Shown here one piece after another: positions 16,499-25,623 of a stretch of DNA of 41,676 bases (the stretch's first letter is position 1; each line of letters begins with the position of its first letter). A program made the position numbers and the translations under genes. The stretch is taken from assembly GCA_023266095.1 (NCBI GenBank), contig JAHFRV010000027.1:1-41676 (forward strand). The letters run 5' to 3'. The notes beneath the pieces were generated by a model. It saw nothing but the letters and a program-made list of their open reading frames with translations, had not been told where the DNA came from and did no database searches. This stretch comes from Gammaproteobacteria bacterium (lineage in GTDB: Bacteria; Pseudomonadota; Gammaproteobacteria; DRLM01).

Positions 16499-17995
16499 TC
16501 AAAACCGCTCCAACTCGGGAAACGGCAGCTGTCCGCGATGCACATGCATCGCCCCGAACTCCGCGCAGCGACGCAGCGTCGGCACCGCCTTGCCTGGATT
16601 CAACAGACCCGCCGGATCGAACGCCGCCTTGAGCGCGTGAAACTGCTGTAACTCCGCCGGCGCGAACTGAACGCACATCTGATCGATCTTCTCCATGCCG
16701 ACCCCGTGCTCACCGGTGATGGTGCCGCCCACCGCCACGCAGAGTTCGAGGATCTTGCCGCCGAATTCCTCGGTGCGTTTCAATTCGCCGGGCTGGTTGG
16801 CGTCGTACAAAATCAGCGGATGAAGATTGCCGTCGCCGGCATGAAACACGTTGGCGACCGGCAGCGCGTATTCGCGGGACAACTCGCCGATACGCTGCAA
16901 CACGGCCGGCAAGTGCCGGCGCGGAATGGTGCCGTCCATGCAATAGTAGTCCGGCGCCAAGCGCCCGACCGCGGGAAACGCCGCCTTGCGGCCCTTCCAC
17001 AACATCATGCGTTCGTGTTCGTCGCGTGCCGTACGCACTTCGACCGCACCGCATGATTGCAGGATGTCGTGTATCCGCAAGATGTGCTCCGACACCTCTT
17101 CGTTGGTACCGTCCACCTCGCAGAGCAGTATCGCCTCGGCATCGAGCGGATACCCCGCGTGCACGAAATCTTCGGCGGCTTTGATCGCGAGCCGGTCCAT
17201 CATTTCGAGGCCGGCGGGAATGATGCCCGCGGCGATGATCTCGCCCACCGCCGCGCCGGCCTTCACCACATCGTCGAAAGCCGCAAGCACCACTTGCGCG
17301 CGTTCGGGTAGCGGCAGCAGCTTCACCGTGACTTCGATGATAACACCGAGCATACCCTCCGAGCCGTGAAACAACGCCAGTAAATCGTAACCCGGTGCGT
17401 CCAACGCCTCGCTGCCGAGCGTAAGCAGCTCGCCCTCGGCGGTGAGGATTTTGAGTTTGAGCACGTTGTGCACGGTGAGTCCGTATTTCAGGCAATGCAC
17501 GCCGCCCGAGTTCTCGGCGACATTGCCGCCGATGGTGCAGGCGATCTGCGACGAAGGATCGGGCGCGTAATAAAGTCCGTGCGGCGCCACCGCCTGCGAG
17601 ATGGCGAGATTACGCACGCCGGGCTGCACCCGCGCCGTGCGGTTCATGACATCGATGGCGAGTATGGAGTTGAATTTGGCGAGACTCAGCAACACGCCGT
17701 GTTCATGCGGCAGCGCGCCGCCGGAAAGGCCGGTGCCGGCACCGCGCGCCACCACGGGCACGTGGCGGTCATGACACAGCCGCATCACCGCCTGCACCTG
17801 TTCGATGGTACTGGGCAACACCACCAGCCACGGTAAACGGCGATAGGCGGACAGACCGTCGCACTCGTAGGGGCGCAGGTCCTCTTCTTCCCACAGTACG
17901 GCCTCATTCGGCAGGAGTGCGCGCAGCGCCGCCAGCAGTGCGTCTTTGTCGGCGCTGCCGGCGTTCTCTACCATAGGCTGTTCAAACAGGCTCAT
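16499..17995 (-). CDS. glcD: Glycolate oxidase FAD-linked subunit
   Basis: Catalytic FAD subunit (498 aa) oxidising glycolate to glyoxylate. The FAD_binding_4 domain (~55-235) shows VVARGAGTGLSGGALP, VQPGVRNLAISQAV, DPSSQIACTIGGNVAENSGG and PGYDLLALFHGSEGMLGVI. The FAD-oxidase C-domain contains NVFHAGDGNLHPLILYD and GTITGEHGVGMEK, conserved in GlcD and D-lactate dehydrogenases. ATG 17995 has AAGGTG ten bases upstream. It lies 97 bases downstream of the DUF1537 kinase. Together with glcE and glcF it forms a full three-subunit enzyme, although the true 2-hydroxy-acid substrate in this setting could differ from glycolate. Confidence 0.95.
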   Translation of the reverse strand: MSLFEQPMVENAGSADKDALLAALRALLPNEAVLWEEEDLRPYECDGLSAYRRLPWLVVLPSTIEQVQAVMRLCHDRHVPVVARGAGTGLSGGALPHEHGVLLSLAKFNSILAIDVMNRTARVQPGVRNLAISQAVAPHGLYYAPDPSSQIACTIGGNVAENSGGVHCLKYGLTVHNVLKLKILTAEGELLTLGSEALDAPGYDLLALFHGSEGMLGVIIEVTVKLLPLPERAQVVLAAFDDVVKAGAAVGEIIAAGIIPAGLEMMDRLAIKAAEDFVHAGYPLDAEAILLCEVDGTNEEVSEHILRIHDILQSCGAVEVRTARDEHERMMLWKGRKAAFPAVGRLAPDYYCMDGTIPRRHLPAVLQRIGELSREYALPVANVFHAGDGNLHPLILYDANQPGELKRTEEFGGKILELCVAVGGTITGEHGVGMEKIDQMCVQFAPAELQQFHALKAAFDPAGLLNPGKAVPTLRRCAEFGAMHVHRGQLPFPELERF

Positions 17996-18092
17996 CTATC
18001 CGCACACCTTGAGTTGGCGTTGGGCGCATTATGCATCAGCCGCGACATCGGCGCAGCGCTCGGCAGGACCGCAGCGGTCGGGGCGCGACGAT

Positions 18093-19418
18093 TCACCGCA
18101 GCGGCCGCAGCCGCCGCAACACCGTGGCCAGCGCACGCTCGTCGCCGACGTTGCCCGGAAAAATCACCACCGGCATATCGGGAAAACGCGGATGGTCCGC
18201 CGGACAGCGCACCACCGAACAGCCCGCCAATATCTGACCCAATACCCGTGCGCTGCGCAGAGCGAGGCCGCTGCTCAGCACGTCGTTGGAAGTAATGCCG
18301 CCCTTGCTGATGAGAAAGCCGAGATCGGCCGGCAGATTGCGCACCACCTCCATCAAAAAGGCCGAGACCTGTTCGCCGAAGGCGAGACGGCTCTCGGTAT
18401 CGGGGAAAGTGAGTTCGGTACGGCTGGTGAAAATCACCGTAGTTTTCTCCGCGCGATGGGCCCGCGCGGTCTCTTGTTCGATGTCATGCAGCAGGTTGGC
18501 GCCGCCAGTCGTGATGCGCGCCACATCCACTTCGATGGGCACCACATCCGGCTCCTTCAGCAGTTGTTCGAGTTGCAGCGTGCTCTTGCGCACATGCGAG
18601 CCAACCACGACCGCGCCCGCGCGACCGCCGCGCACGTAATTGGCCATCGCCTCGGCCGCCACCGCTTGCGGCGGCAAGGCCGCGAGCGCGGTGAGTAGGC
18701 TGGCGGCACTGCGGAACAAAAAGCGCTTGCCCTCTGCTGCGGCGCGTTTGACCTCGGCGGCGAAGTGATCGAGGTCGCTCTGGCGTTCGCTATCGACCAC
18801 GCAGCAGCGGTTGCCCTGTAATTGCAGGAGACGCGGCAGCACATCGCCGCGCACTTCATCCAGCAAAAAGCGCTCGACCTCGCCCGCGACGATACGGCCT
18901 TGGGTCTTCTCTTCCACATAGGCCGGAAGATAACTGGTGGAATAACCGAACACCGAATCGCGGGCAAACTCGGTCTCATGCGTCGGCACCGGTCGGCCGT
19001 CGACGATCAGATAATGAACGCTGTCGCGGGTGTAGCGCCCGCCCTCGAAAAACGCCGGCACCAAAAAATGGGCGTCGAAGGGACCCAGCTCCTCGGCGAT
19101 GACATCGGTCTCGACCGGATAGTGGCCGCGCAAGGTCGAATCGGAACGGCTCACCAGTAGCGGATTTATCGGGCTGCCCTCATCCCGTAAGGCAGCGAGC
19201 GCGGTCTTGAGATGGCGGCAGACCTCGCGTGTCACCGCCGCCGCACGCCGTGCATCCATGCCGCGGGTATTGGTGAGCAGGAAAAACAGCGGCGCGGCGT
19301 CGAGCAGCGCGGCGCGCAGGGTCTCGACGTCCCAGCGCGTCAGCAGCAGACAGCCGTGCACGGTCTGCGAGCCGGTGGGGTCGTCGTCGAGCACGATGAT
19401 CTTGGTCTGTTCGTTCAT
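18093..19418 (-). CDS. Four-carbon acid sugar kinase family protein (DUF1537)
   Basis: Cytoplasmic kinase (441 aa) of the OtnK/DtnK type, which phosphorylates threonate, erythronate or 3-oxo-tetronate. The N-terminal substrate domain begins IIVLDDDPTGSQTVHG and contains LVSRSDSTLRGHYP and FLVPAFFEGGRYT. The C-terminal nucleotide domain has FLISKGGITSNDVL and VRCPADHPRFPDMPVVIFPGN in family positions. Start ATG 19418 has AGGTAA just upstream. Known pathways of this family carry an adjacent dehydrogenase and aldolase-type decarboxylase; here the partners are a phosphoketolase-like enzyme and glcDEF. The substrate is therefore uncertain. Confidence 0.88.
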   Translation of the reverse strand: MNEQTKIIVLDDDPTGSQTVHGCLLLTRWDVETLRAALLDAAPLFFLLTNTRGMDARRAAAVTREVCRHLKTALAALRDEGSPINPLLVSRSDSTLRGHYPVETDVIAEELGPFDAHFLVPAFFEGGRYTRDSVHYLIVDGRPVPTHETEFARDSVFGYSTSYLPAYVEEKTQGRIVAGEVERFLLDEVRGDVLPRLLQLQGNRCCVVDSERQSDLDHFAAEVKRAAAEGKRFLFRSAASLLTALAALPPQAVAAEAMANYVRGGRAGAVVVGSHVRKSTLQLEQLLKEPDVVPIEVDVARITTGGANLLHDIEQETARAHRAEKTTVIFTSRTELTFPDTESRLAFGEQVSAFLMEVVRNLPADLGFLISKGGITSNDVLSSGLALRSARVLGQILAGCSVVRCPADHPRFPDMPVVIFPGNVGDERALATVLRRLRPLR

Positions 19419-19587
19419 GGGTTACCTGTGATGATGATGATCGCCACTACTCAGATGTCATTCATCGATACGATAAAAATCTATTCTCTCTCCCGCCAGC
19501 GAGGAGGGATACATCTCACATCCACCTTCCGTATTCCCTCCCCTTTGAGGGGGAAGGCGTTACAGGCGGCGGTTATTTCAGTGGCCG

Positions 19588-21819
19588 TCAACTACGCCCC
19601 ATCAAGCCCTGCACCCGCGCCAGCATGCCCTCGGCGGTGATACCGTTGAAGGCCATGATCTCGGTGGGCGTGGCCGTGGTCTCGCCGCGTTGCCAGCACA
19701 CCACGTCACGGCGCGGCGCGCGCGTGCGCAGCAACACCGGCTCGAGCGATGCGCTGGGACCACCGCTCACCGCCAACAGCGCGTCGCCGTCGAACAGGGC
19801 GTTGAAGTGAACGTCGTCCATGAATTGATGATCGGGCTCGGACACCGTGCTCCAGGCGACGTCAGTAGGACGATACAAACGACGCGGATTCACTACCGCG
19901 ACGATGCGCACACTATAACCGGCCTGCTCCAATTGGGTCTTGGCCTCGAACACCGGTAGCAGCACCATGTCGCCGGTCACGGCCAGCACCACCGTACCGC
20001 GCGTGCCGCCGGTGCTTTCGTAGAGCGTGACGGCGCCGCACTCGACAGCCTCTTGTCCCTGCACGAGCGTGGTGTACACCGGCAGCGGACTCTTGGAGGC
20101 GATGATGACCACACCTTTGTTGTAGCTGTTGGTGCCCCATTCAAACGCGGCCTGAATCATATTCGCGTCGACCGGGAACAGCGGATAGACGTTGCCGTTG
20201 CGCATCATCGCCGCGAAATAGTTTTCGATCTCCGGGCGCTGATGAGTCCAACCGTTGCGACCCTGCTCCAACGCGCCGGCGGTGAACATGCAGACAATGG
20301 ACGGCGTCTTGCGGCGCAGCTCGGCCATGGCCTGCGTCACGGTCTGGATGATGGGCCAGCCGTTGATTGCGAAGCTCTCGTACGACAGCCACAAGGCGCG
20401 CGAACCGAACAGCGCGAGACCCGCGGCGAGACCGGCGCAGGCATCTTCGTTGAGCGGCTCGTAAACCTGACCGGTGGGCGTCTGGTTGTAGAGTTCGTCC
20501 GCCGTCGGATGGCGTATCTTGAGCGCGTCGTTGATGTTTTTCATACCCGAGGCCTCATTGCCGTCGGCGTTGGTGACGAGGTAGCGCGGATCGCGCTTGC
20601 CCACTTCGGCCACCAGCACGCCCATCGCGGTCGAGGGCACGGCCTTGTCGCCGAGCGCATAGTCGGTCGCCGGCAGCTTGCCGAGCGGCGCGAGTTCCAA
20701 TACTTTTTCCGTCACCGAAGTCTTGACCGCGGGACCGCCGCCGGCGCGGCGGAAATTGTCACGCACGATACTCCAGGCCTGCGGCGGCATGGCGCGGCGT
20801 TGCAGACCCTCGATGATGTGTTGCTTGTCGAGGGTGTCGGCCGGATAAAGGTTGTGCGACTTGGCACCCAATGCATGCACGCCCGCGCCCTTGAGCTGCT
20901 TGACGATGAAACAGGTGAGCGTGCCGCTGAGCGCCGATTTCGCGGCGCGGTCCATGCCCTGCAGCACGGCCGCCGTGAAGGCCAGACGTTGTTGCAGTGA
21001 GAAGCGCGTGCTGTCGACATAGGCGCCCTGCTGGCCGCTGTCGTCGAAAGTTTTGGCGTCAACCAATACCACCTCCTTGAAACCATGGCCGCGCCAGTAG
21101 GCGATCATCTCGTCGTCGCGCATGGTCGAGACCATGGAGTGATGTTCCTGGCTGTAACCGTTCCAGATCAGCGTCGGCAGGAAATTGGTGACCCGCGGAT
21201 AAGCGGTATTGAAGTGCATCATCGCCGACAAAATATAGGGCTCGCCCATGCCGCCGTCGCCGAGCGTGAACGGAAACAAGGTGCCGGGATGCAACAGCGC
21301 GCCGGCCATCGCGAAGTGCTGACCCTGTCCCAAGGGACCGGCAGGCGCGAGGATGCCCGGAATCGCGCCCGAAAGATGACCGAGCAAACCATGCTTCTCG
21401 CGGAAGCGCTCGCGCAACTGCTGCACGGTGTGGATGCCCATCGCCTCCAATGAGGTATCGAGGAACATCGCACTGTAGAAACCGGGCGCGTGATGGCCGA
21501 CCTCGGTGACGATATTGGTGTGGCCGAGCATGACCAACGAGGCATAGGCCTCGGCGCTGCTGGCGAAACCGCCCGGATGACCCGAGGCTTTGGCACCGCA
21601 GACCTGCAGGGTGAGATAACGCAGTGCATCGGCGCCGAGCAAGGTCTGATAGACGGCGCGCGCATCGGCGGGGTCGGCGACCGCGGTCGCGTCCTCGCCG
21701 ATCACGGCCTTAGCGGCGTGCTCGGCATAATCCGCCCAGGTTGCGCCGAAATACTGGATACCCGCGCAAAACTCGGGGGCAGCGGTGGTGGCTGGAATCT
21801 CGCTAATGGCGCGGCTCAT
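19588..21819 (-). CDS. Phosphoketolase/transketolase-like TPP enzyme
   Basis: Thiamine-diphosphate enzyme of 743 aa. The N-terminal half shows KASGHPGGFASSAEAY, a histidine pair in VGHHAPGF, a TPP motif starting GDGGMGEPY and ending LIWNGY. The C-terminal half follows phosphoketolase order: YEPLNEDACAGLAAGLALFG (with the conserved Glu), LSYESFAI, GRNGWTHQRPEI (with the conserved His), FPVDANMIQAAFEW, ASKSPLPVYTT. This fits the phosphoketolase lineage better than ordinary transketolase, but the N-terminal third differs from classical Xfp, so the sugar phosphate or aldehyde cleaved cannot be stated. Start ATG 21819 is preceded by GAGGAG at eight bases. It is the first gene of the minus-strand cluster, divergent from an IclR regulator. 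Confidence 0.75.
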   Translation of the reverse strand: MSRAISEIPATTAAPEFCAGIQYFGATWADYAEHAAKAVIGEDATAVADPADARAVYQTLLGADALRYLTLQVCGAKASGHPGGFASSAEAYASLVMLGHTNIVTEVGHHAPGFYSAMFLDTSLEAMGIHTVQQLRERFREKHGLLGHLSGAIPGILAPAGPLGQGQHFAMAGALLHPGTLFPFTLGDGGMGEPYILSAMMHFNTAYPRVTNFLPTLIWNGYSQEHHSMVSTMRDDEMIAYWRGHGFKEVVLVDAKTFDDSGQQGAYVDSTRFSLQQRLAFTAAVLQGMDRAAKSALSGTLTCFIVKQLKGAGVHALGAKSHNLYPADTLDKQHIIEGLQRRAMPPQAWSIVRDNFRRAGGGPAVKTSVTEKVLELAPLGKLPATDYALGDKAVPSTAMGVLVAEVGKRDPRYLVTNADGNEASGMKNINDALKIRHPTADELYNQTPTGQVYEPLNEDACAGLAAGLALFGSRALWLSYESFAINGWPIIQTVTQAMAELRRKTPSIVCMFTAGALEQGRNGWTHQRPEIENYFAAMMRNGNVYPLFPVDANMIQAAFEWGTNSYNKGVVIIASKSPLPVYTTLVQGQEAVECGAVTLYESTGGTRGTVVLAVTGDMVLLPVFEAKTQLEQAGYSVRIVAVVNPRRLYRPTDVAWSTVSEPDHQFMDDVHFNALFDGDALLAVSGGPSASLEPVLLRTRAPRRDVVCWQRGETTATPTEIMAFNGITAEGMLARVQGLMGRS

Positions 21820-21910
21820 GACTACATCTCCTCGGAAATCGCTCTTACCCCGGGCTGGGGTAGACACACCATACCCGGCCGCCGCCAATATCACAATACA
21901 GAATTGTTTT

Positions 21911-21933
21911 CATAATGCGAAAAATGCATTATG
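21911..21933. promoter_or_regulatory. Palindromic operator between iclR-type gene and TPP enzyme
   Basis: CATAATGC (21911-21918) and GCATTATG (21926-21933) form a perfect 8-bp inverted repeat with a 7-base centre, ending ten bases before the regulator's start codon. A second shorter repeat, ACAAT/ATTGT, lies just to its left. The position in the divergent intergenic region suggests the IclR protein binds here and controls both directions. Confidence 0.65.
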
Positions 21934-21943
21934 CTACCAGCCC

Positions 21944-22693
21944 ATGAACACCAAAACGTCCTCAGGTATACAAGTCATAGACCGCGCCGCGCAGTTGCTG
22001 GAGGCCATCGCCGCCGCCGGCGGGCCGATTTCCCTCAAATACCTGTCGGCGGACACCGGTCTGCACCCCTCCACCACGTTCCGGATCCTGGCGGCTTTGC
22101 AGCAGCATGAGCTGGTGGAAAAAACCCCCGACGGCAATTACGCCCTGGGCCGCGGCCTCGCCCGCCTCGCGCAAAGGCTGCCCGCCCGCCCTGACCTGCG
22201 GGAACTGGCCAAACCGATCATGAATGAACTGCGCGACCGCACCGGTGAAACCGTGAACCTCACCGTGCGCGAAGGCGACGAAGTGGTATACGTGGAGCGG
22301 GTGTTACCCAATCGCATGATGCGGGTCGAACAAGTCATCGGCAGTCGCGCGCCGCTCCACGTCACCGCCGTGGGCAAACTCCTGCTCGGTGAAGACAGCG
22401 AAGAGGCCTGCCGTGACTACGCCCGCCGCACCGGTCTGCCTAAATACACCGCCAATACCCTGGTCAGCCAGAAGAGCTTGCTGGCTGATATCAAACAGTG
22501 CGTAACGCGGGGCTATGCCCTGGATAATGAAGAGGCGGAGCTCGGTGTGGGGTGCGTCGGCGTGCTGGTGCGCGACAGCCGGGGCGAAGCGGTCGCCGGC
22601 TTATCCATTTCCGCGCCCCGGGAACGTTTAAAAGAAGACTGGATACCCTTGTTGCAGACCGCCGGCAAACAGCTGTCCCGCCGCCTCGGTTAG
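21944..22693 (+). CDS. IclR-family transcriptional regulator
   Basis: DNA-binding regulator of 249 aa. An N-terminal winged helix-turn-helix (GIQVIDRAAQLLEAIAA, then TGLHPSTTFRILAALQQHEL) is followed by the IclR effector domain (NLTVREGDEVVYVERV, LHVTAVGKLLL, GYALDNEEAELGVGCVGVLV). Length is typical. Start ATG 21944 gives the standard N-terminus; longer starts would run into the operator. It is divergent from the phosphoketolase-like/kinase/glcDEF cluster and probably its specific regulator, sensing a 2-hydroxy-acid or related intermediate; the effector is not known. Confidence 0.92.
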   Translation: MNTKTSSGIQVIDRAAQLLEAIAAAGGPISLKYLSADTGLHPSTTFRILAALQQHELVEKTPDGNYALGRGLARLAQRLPARPDLRELAKPIMNELRDRTGETVNLTVREGDEVVYVERVLPNRMMRVEQVIGSRAPLHVTAVGKLLLGEDSEEACRDYARRTGLPKYTANTLVSQKSLLADIKQCVTRGYALDNEEAELGVGCVGVLVRDSRGEAVAGLSISAPRERLKEDWIPLLQTAGKQLSRRLG

Positions 22694-22770
22694 CCAGCCC
22701 AAGCGATCCGGCCTCGGGCAGCAGATACGATGCAGACAGCCGGCTGGAAGGGCCTCGTTTAAATTTTCCA

Positions 22771-22797
22771 TTAACACAGCGTGATTTTTATTATAAT
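22771..22797 (+). promoter_or_regulatory. Possible sigma-70 promoter of cysH
   Basis: A perfect TATAAT at 22792-22797 is preceded by TTAACA at 22771-22776 with 15-base spacing. The cysH ATG is 83 bases further on. The spacing is shorter than optimal, so a different -35 or an activator is possible. Confidence 0.4.
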
Positions 22798-22879
22798 CGC
22801 GAGCTCATCGAAATCATGGGCGGCGCCATCACGGCGCGGCCCCGACCCGACTGATCTCAAGCCCGGAATTCGATACACC

Positions 22880-23575
22880 ATGTCATACCAACCGCAGCCC
22901 GTGTCCCCAGCCCTCTCCGTTGTGGACATTCAGTCCCTCAACGAAAAATACGCGCCGCTCAACTTCGAAGCCCGGATTCGCGCCCTCTATGAGGATTTCG
23001 ATCCCGCACAGGTGATGGTGACCTCCTCCTTCGCCGCCACCTCGGCCTATTTTCTGCACATCATCGCGCGCATCCGTCCGGAGCAGACCGTCTTTTTCAT
23101 CAACACCGGTTATCATTTTCCGGAAACCCTCGCTTATAAAGACGCACTGATCGAGCAGTATCACCTCAAGGTCATCGACGTCACGCCGGAAGACTGGAAA
23201 CACGCGTTCACCGCCAAGGAAAAGACCTACTCGACCGACCCCGACTTCTGTTGCTCGATAAACAAAGTGGAACCGCTGGAAGAGGTGAAAAAGAATTTCA
23301 AGATTTGGGTTTCCAGCCTGATGCGCTGGCAGACCGAACACCGCGCCGGCCTCAATGTGTTCGAGGAGCGCGGCGGCACCATCAAGTTTTATCCCATGAT
23401 CGACGTCGGCAAAGCGGAACGGGACGCCTACATCCGCGACCACCAGCTACCCCTCCACCCGCTGGTGGCCCACGGTTACTCCTCCATCGGTTGCTCTCAC
23501 TGCACCAAACCGGGCGACGACCGCGGCGGTCGTTGGGTGGACACCGCCAAAACCGAATGCGGTCTCCATCTTTGA
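22880..23575 (+). CDS. cysH: Assimilatory adenylylsulfate (APS/PAPS) reductase
   Basis: Thioredoxin-dependent reductase (231 aa) that makes sulfite from activated sulfate. It has the PAPS-reductase fold (VMVTSSFAATSAYFLHI, FFINTGYHFPET) and ends in ECGLHL, which carries the catalytic cysteine. A Cys-Cys pair (DFCCSINK) and a Cys-x2-Cys pair (GCSHCTKPGD) provide the ligands of the [4Fe-4S] cluster found in APS-using enzymes, so APS is the more likely substrate. Start ATG 22880 gives the normal N-terminus. No other sulfate-assimilation gene is in the window; it lies alone between iclR and the TRAP genes. Confidence 0.93.
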   Translation: MSYQPQPVSPALSVVDIQSLNEKYAPLNFEARIRALYEDFDPAQVMVTSSFAATSAYFLHIIARIRPEQTVFFINTGYHFPETLAYKDALIEQYHLKVIDVTPEDWKHAFTAKEKTYSTDPDFCCSINKVEPLEEVKKNFKIWVSSLMRWQTEHRAGLNVFEERGGTIKFYPMIDVGKAERDAYIRDHQLPLHPLVAHGYSSIGCSHCTKPGDDRGGRWVDTAKTECGLHL

Positions 23576-23744
23576 CCTCAGTGGGCCGGCCGCCAAGGCT
23601 GGGCCGTGTCGCGCATTGCATTTCACTTTGCCCCACCCCGTTCCCACCTTAAGCAGGGGGCGGAAACGTACAAGAAACATCGTCTTGATAAGCAAGTTAT
23701 GAGTGACGTATGCTGACCCCTCAATCCACCATGCTGGTTTAACC

Positions 23745-24596
23745 TTGTCTGTTCAGTACCGCGTTTTTATCGTTGCCTTCGCTCTGATCCTGACCGCATG
23801 TTCCGGGATGGTGACCCATCGCCTCGGCGCCAGCCTCGGCAACGCAATAATCAATCAGGACGACCCCGCCACGGTCCGCGACGGCGCCCCGGCCTATCTG
23901 CTGCTGGTGGATGGACTGATCGCCGACCAGCCCGACGACCGCGACTTATTGATCGCGGCCGCGCAACTCTATAGCTCCTACGCCATGGTGTTTGTCGAAG
24001 ACCCGCCGCGGGCGCGGGTGATGACCACCAAAGCCCGCGGCTATGCGCGACGCGCCTTCTGCGCCGCGCAGCCGCGACTTTGCGAACTGGATAGCGGCCC
24101 GCAGCCCCCCTTCGCCGCCGAACTGCAAGACATCACGCCATCACAGCTGCCGGCCTTATACGCCTACGCTACCAGTTGGGCCGCCTGGATCAAGGCGCGC
24201 GGCGGCGAACCGCTGGCTTTGGCCGATGTACCCAAGGTCGAGGCCATGTTGACGCGCGTAGTGGAACTGGATGAGGTTTTTGCGCGCGGCGAGGCGCAAC
24301 TTTATCTAGGCGTATTGCGCAGCCAAATTCCGCCGGCCCTGGGCGGCCACCCAGAACTCGGCCAGACCCATTTTGAAAAGGCCATTGCCGTTTCCGAGGG
24401 GCGCAATCTGTTCGCCAAGCTAGAATACGCGCGCAATTACGCGCGACTGGTCTTCGACCGCGAACTGCACGACCGTTTGCTGCATGAAGTCTTGACCGCC
24501 GATCCCGTCGCGCCGGGGTACACCCTCGGCAATGTGCTGGCGCAACAACAGGCACAAGTACTGCTGGAAAGCTCCGCCGATTATTTTGGAGAATAA
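23745..24596 (+). CDS. TRAP-transporter-associated lipoprotein TatT
   Basis: Periplasmic lipoprotein (283 aa from TTG 23745). A hydrophobic signal segment ends in the lipobox LTAC near residue 19. The body is helical with TPR-like repeats (AQLYSSYAMVFVEDPPRA, EAQLYLGVLRSQIP, KLEYARNYARLVF), the arrangement of TatT proteins such as Treponema TP0956, which oligomerise with a TRAP binding protein. A GTG at 23703 would add 14 residues before the signal; neither start has a good ribosome binding site. It ends three bases before dctP, so translational coupling is likely. Confidence 0.85.
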   Translation: MSVQYRVFIVAFALILTACSGMVTHRLGASLGNAIINQDDPATVRDGAPAYLLLVDGLIADQPDDRDLLIAAAQLYSSYAMVFVEDPPRARVMTTKARGYARRAFCAAQPRLCELDSGPQPPFAAELQDITPSQLPALYAYATSWAAWIKARGGEPLALADVPKVEAMLTRVVELDEVFARGEAQLYLGVLRSQIPPALGGHPELGQTHFEKAIAVSEGRNLFAKLEYARNYARLVFDRELHDRLLHEVLTADPVAPGYTLGNVLAQQQAQVLLESSADYFGE

Positions 24597-24599
24597 AAA

Positions 24600-25604
24600 A
24601 TGTTGAAAAGGATTTTCACCGCTACGCTGTTCCTGGTCTTCCTCAGCCAACCCAGCGGGGCGGCAACCACTTTAAAAATCGCCACCATCGCCCCCGACGG
24701 CACCAGCTGGATGCAGGCCTTGCGCAAAGGCGGCGACGATATCGCCAAACGCACCGAAGGCCGGGTGAAATTACGGTTCTTTCCCGGCGGGGTGATGGGC
24801 AACGATAAAAGCGTGCTGCGCAAGATCCGCATCGGCCAATTGCACGGCGGGGTGATCGTCAGCGGCGGCCTCACCGAGGTCTATCCCGATATCGCGCTGT
24901 ACAATATTCCCTTCCTGTTCCGTTCCTATCAGGAAGTCGATTACGTGCGCGAACGCATGGACGCGCAGTTGTTAAAAGGCCTGGCGGAGCGCGGCTTCAT
25001 CAGCTTCGGTTTCAGCGAAGGCGGCTTCGCCTATCTGATGTCCAATCAACCGGTGCGCAGCCTCGACGATTTGAAGGGCAAAAAGGTCTGGGTGCCGGAT
25101 GATGACCGCATCAGCCGCATCGCCATCGAATCGCTAGGCGTCACACCCATCCCCTTACCCCTCACTGACGTCTTGCCCAGTCTGCAGACCGGACTCATCG
25201 ACACCATCGCCGGCTCGGCGATCGGCGTGGTCGCCCTGCAATGGCAGCCGCAGGTGAAGTACCTGGTGGACGAGCCGCTGGTCTATCTCTACGCCACCAT
25301 GGCGATCGACCGCAAAGCCTTCGAGGCCATCAGTGCCGCCGATCAAGCCATCGTGCAAGAGGTCATGGGCGGCGTGTTCCGCAAACTCAATAAGCAAAAC
25401 CGCAGTGACGACGCCAGCGCCCATCAAGCCCTGAAAGCACAGGGTATAAAATACGTGACACCCACGCCGGAGTCCCTGCAAAACGAGACGAAGATCCGCG
25501 CCGAAGTGGAACGTCGCCTGTTGCAACAGCACATCCTCTCCCCCGAACTGATGGAGAGCTTGAAGACGCATCTCAACAAGCAGCGGCAGACGGCCGCGCC
25601 CTGA
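24600..25604 (+). CDS. dctP: TRAP transporter substrate-binding protein
   Basis: Periplasmic solute-binding subunit (334 aa) of a TRAP transporter. The signal peptide ends near PSGAA, followed by LKIATIAPDGTSWMQAL. The DctP signatures NIPFLFRSYQEVD, LDDLKGKKVWVPDDD, LPLTDVLPSLQTGLIDTIAG and the C-terminal helix are all present. Partnership with TatT places it in the TatT-associated branch whose ligands are poorly known. The glycolate-type cluster nearby makes a hydroxy-acid an attractive but unproven ligand. Confidence 0.93.
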   Translation: MLKRIFTATLFLVFLSQPSGAATTLKIATIAPDGTSWMQALRKGGDDIAKRTEGRVKLRFFPGGVMGNDKSVLRKIRIGQLHGGVIVSGGLTEVYPDIALYNIPFLFRSYQEVDYVRERMDAQLLKGLAERGFISFGFSEGGFAYLMSNQPVRSLDDLKGKKVWVPDDDRISRIAIESLGVTPIPLPLTDVLPSLQTGLIDTIAGSAIGVVALQWQPQVKYLVDEPLVYLYATMAIDRKAFEAISAADQAIVQEVMGGVFRKLNKQNRSDDASAHQALKAQGIKYVTPTPESLQNETKIRAEVERRLLQQHILSPELMESLKTHLNKQRQTAAP

Positions 25605-25623
25605 GTCGGCACCGTCACCCCTC

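Noticed and set aside
20053-21000. 315-codon plus-strand frame opposite the TPP enzyme
   Set aside because: It is a shadow frame of a clearly coding gene on the other strand.
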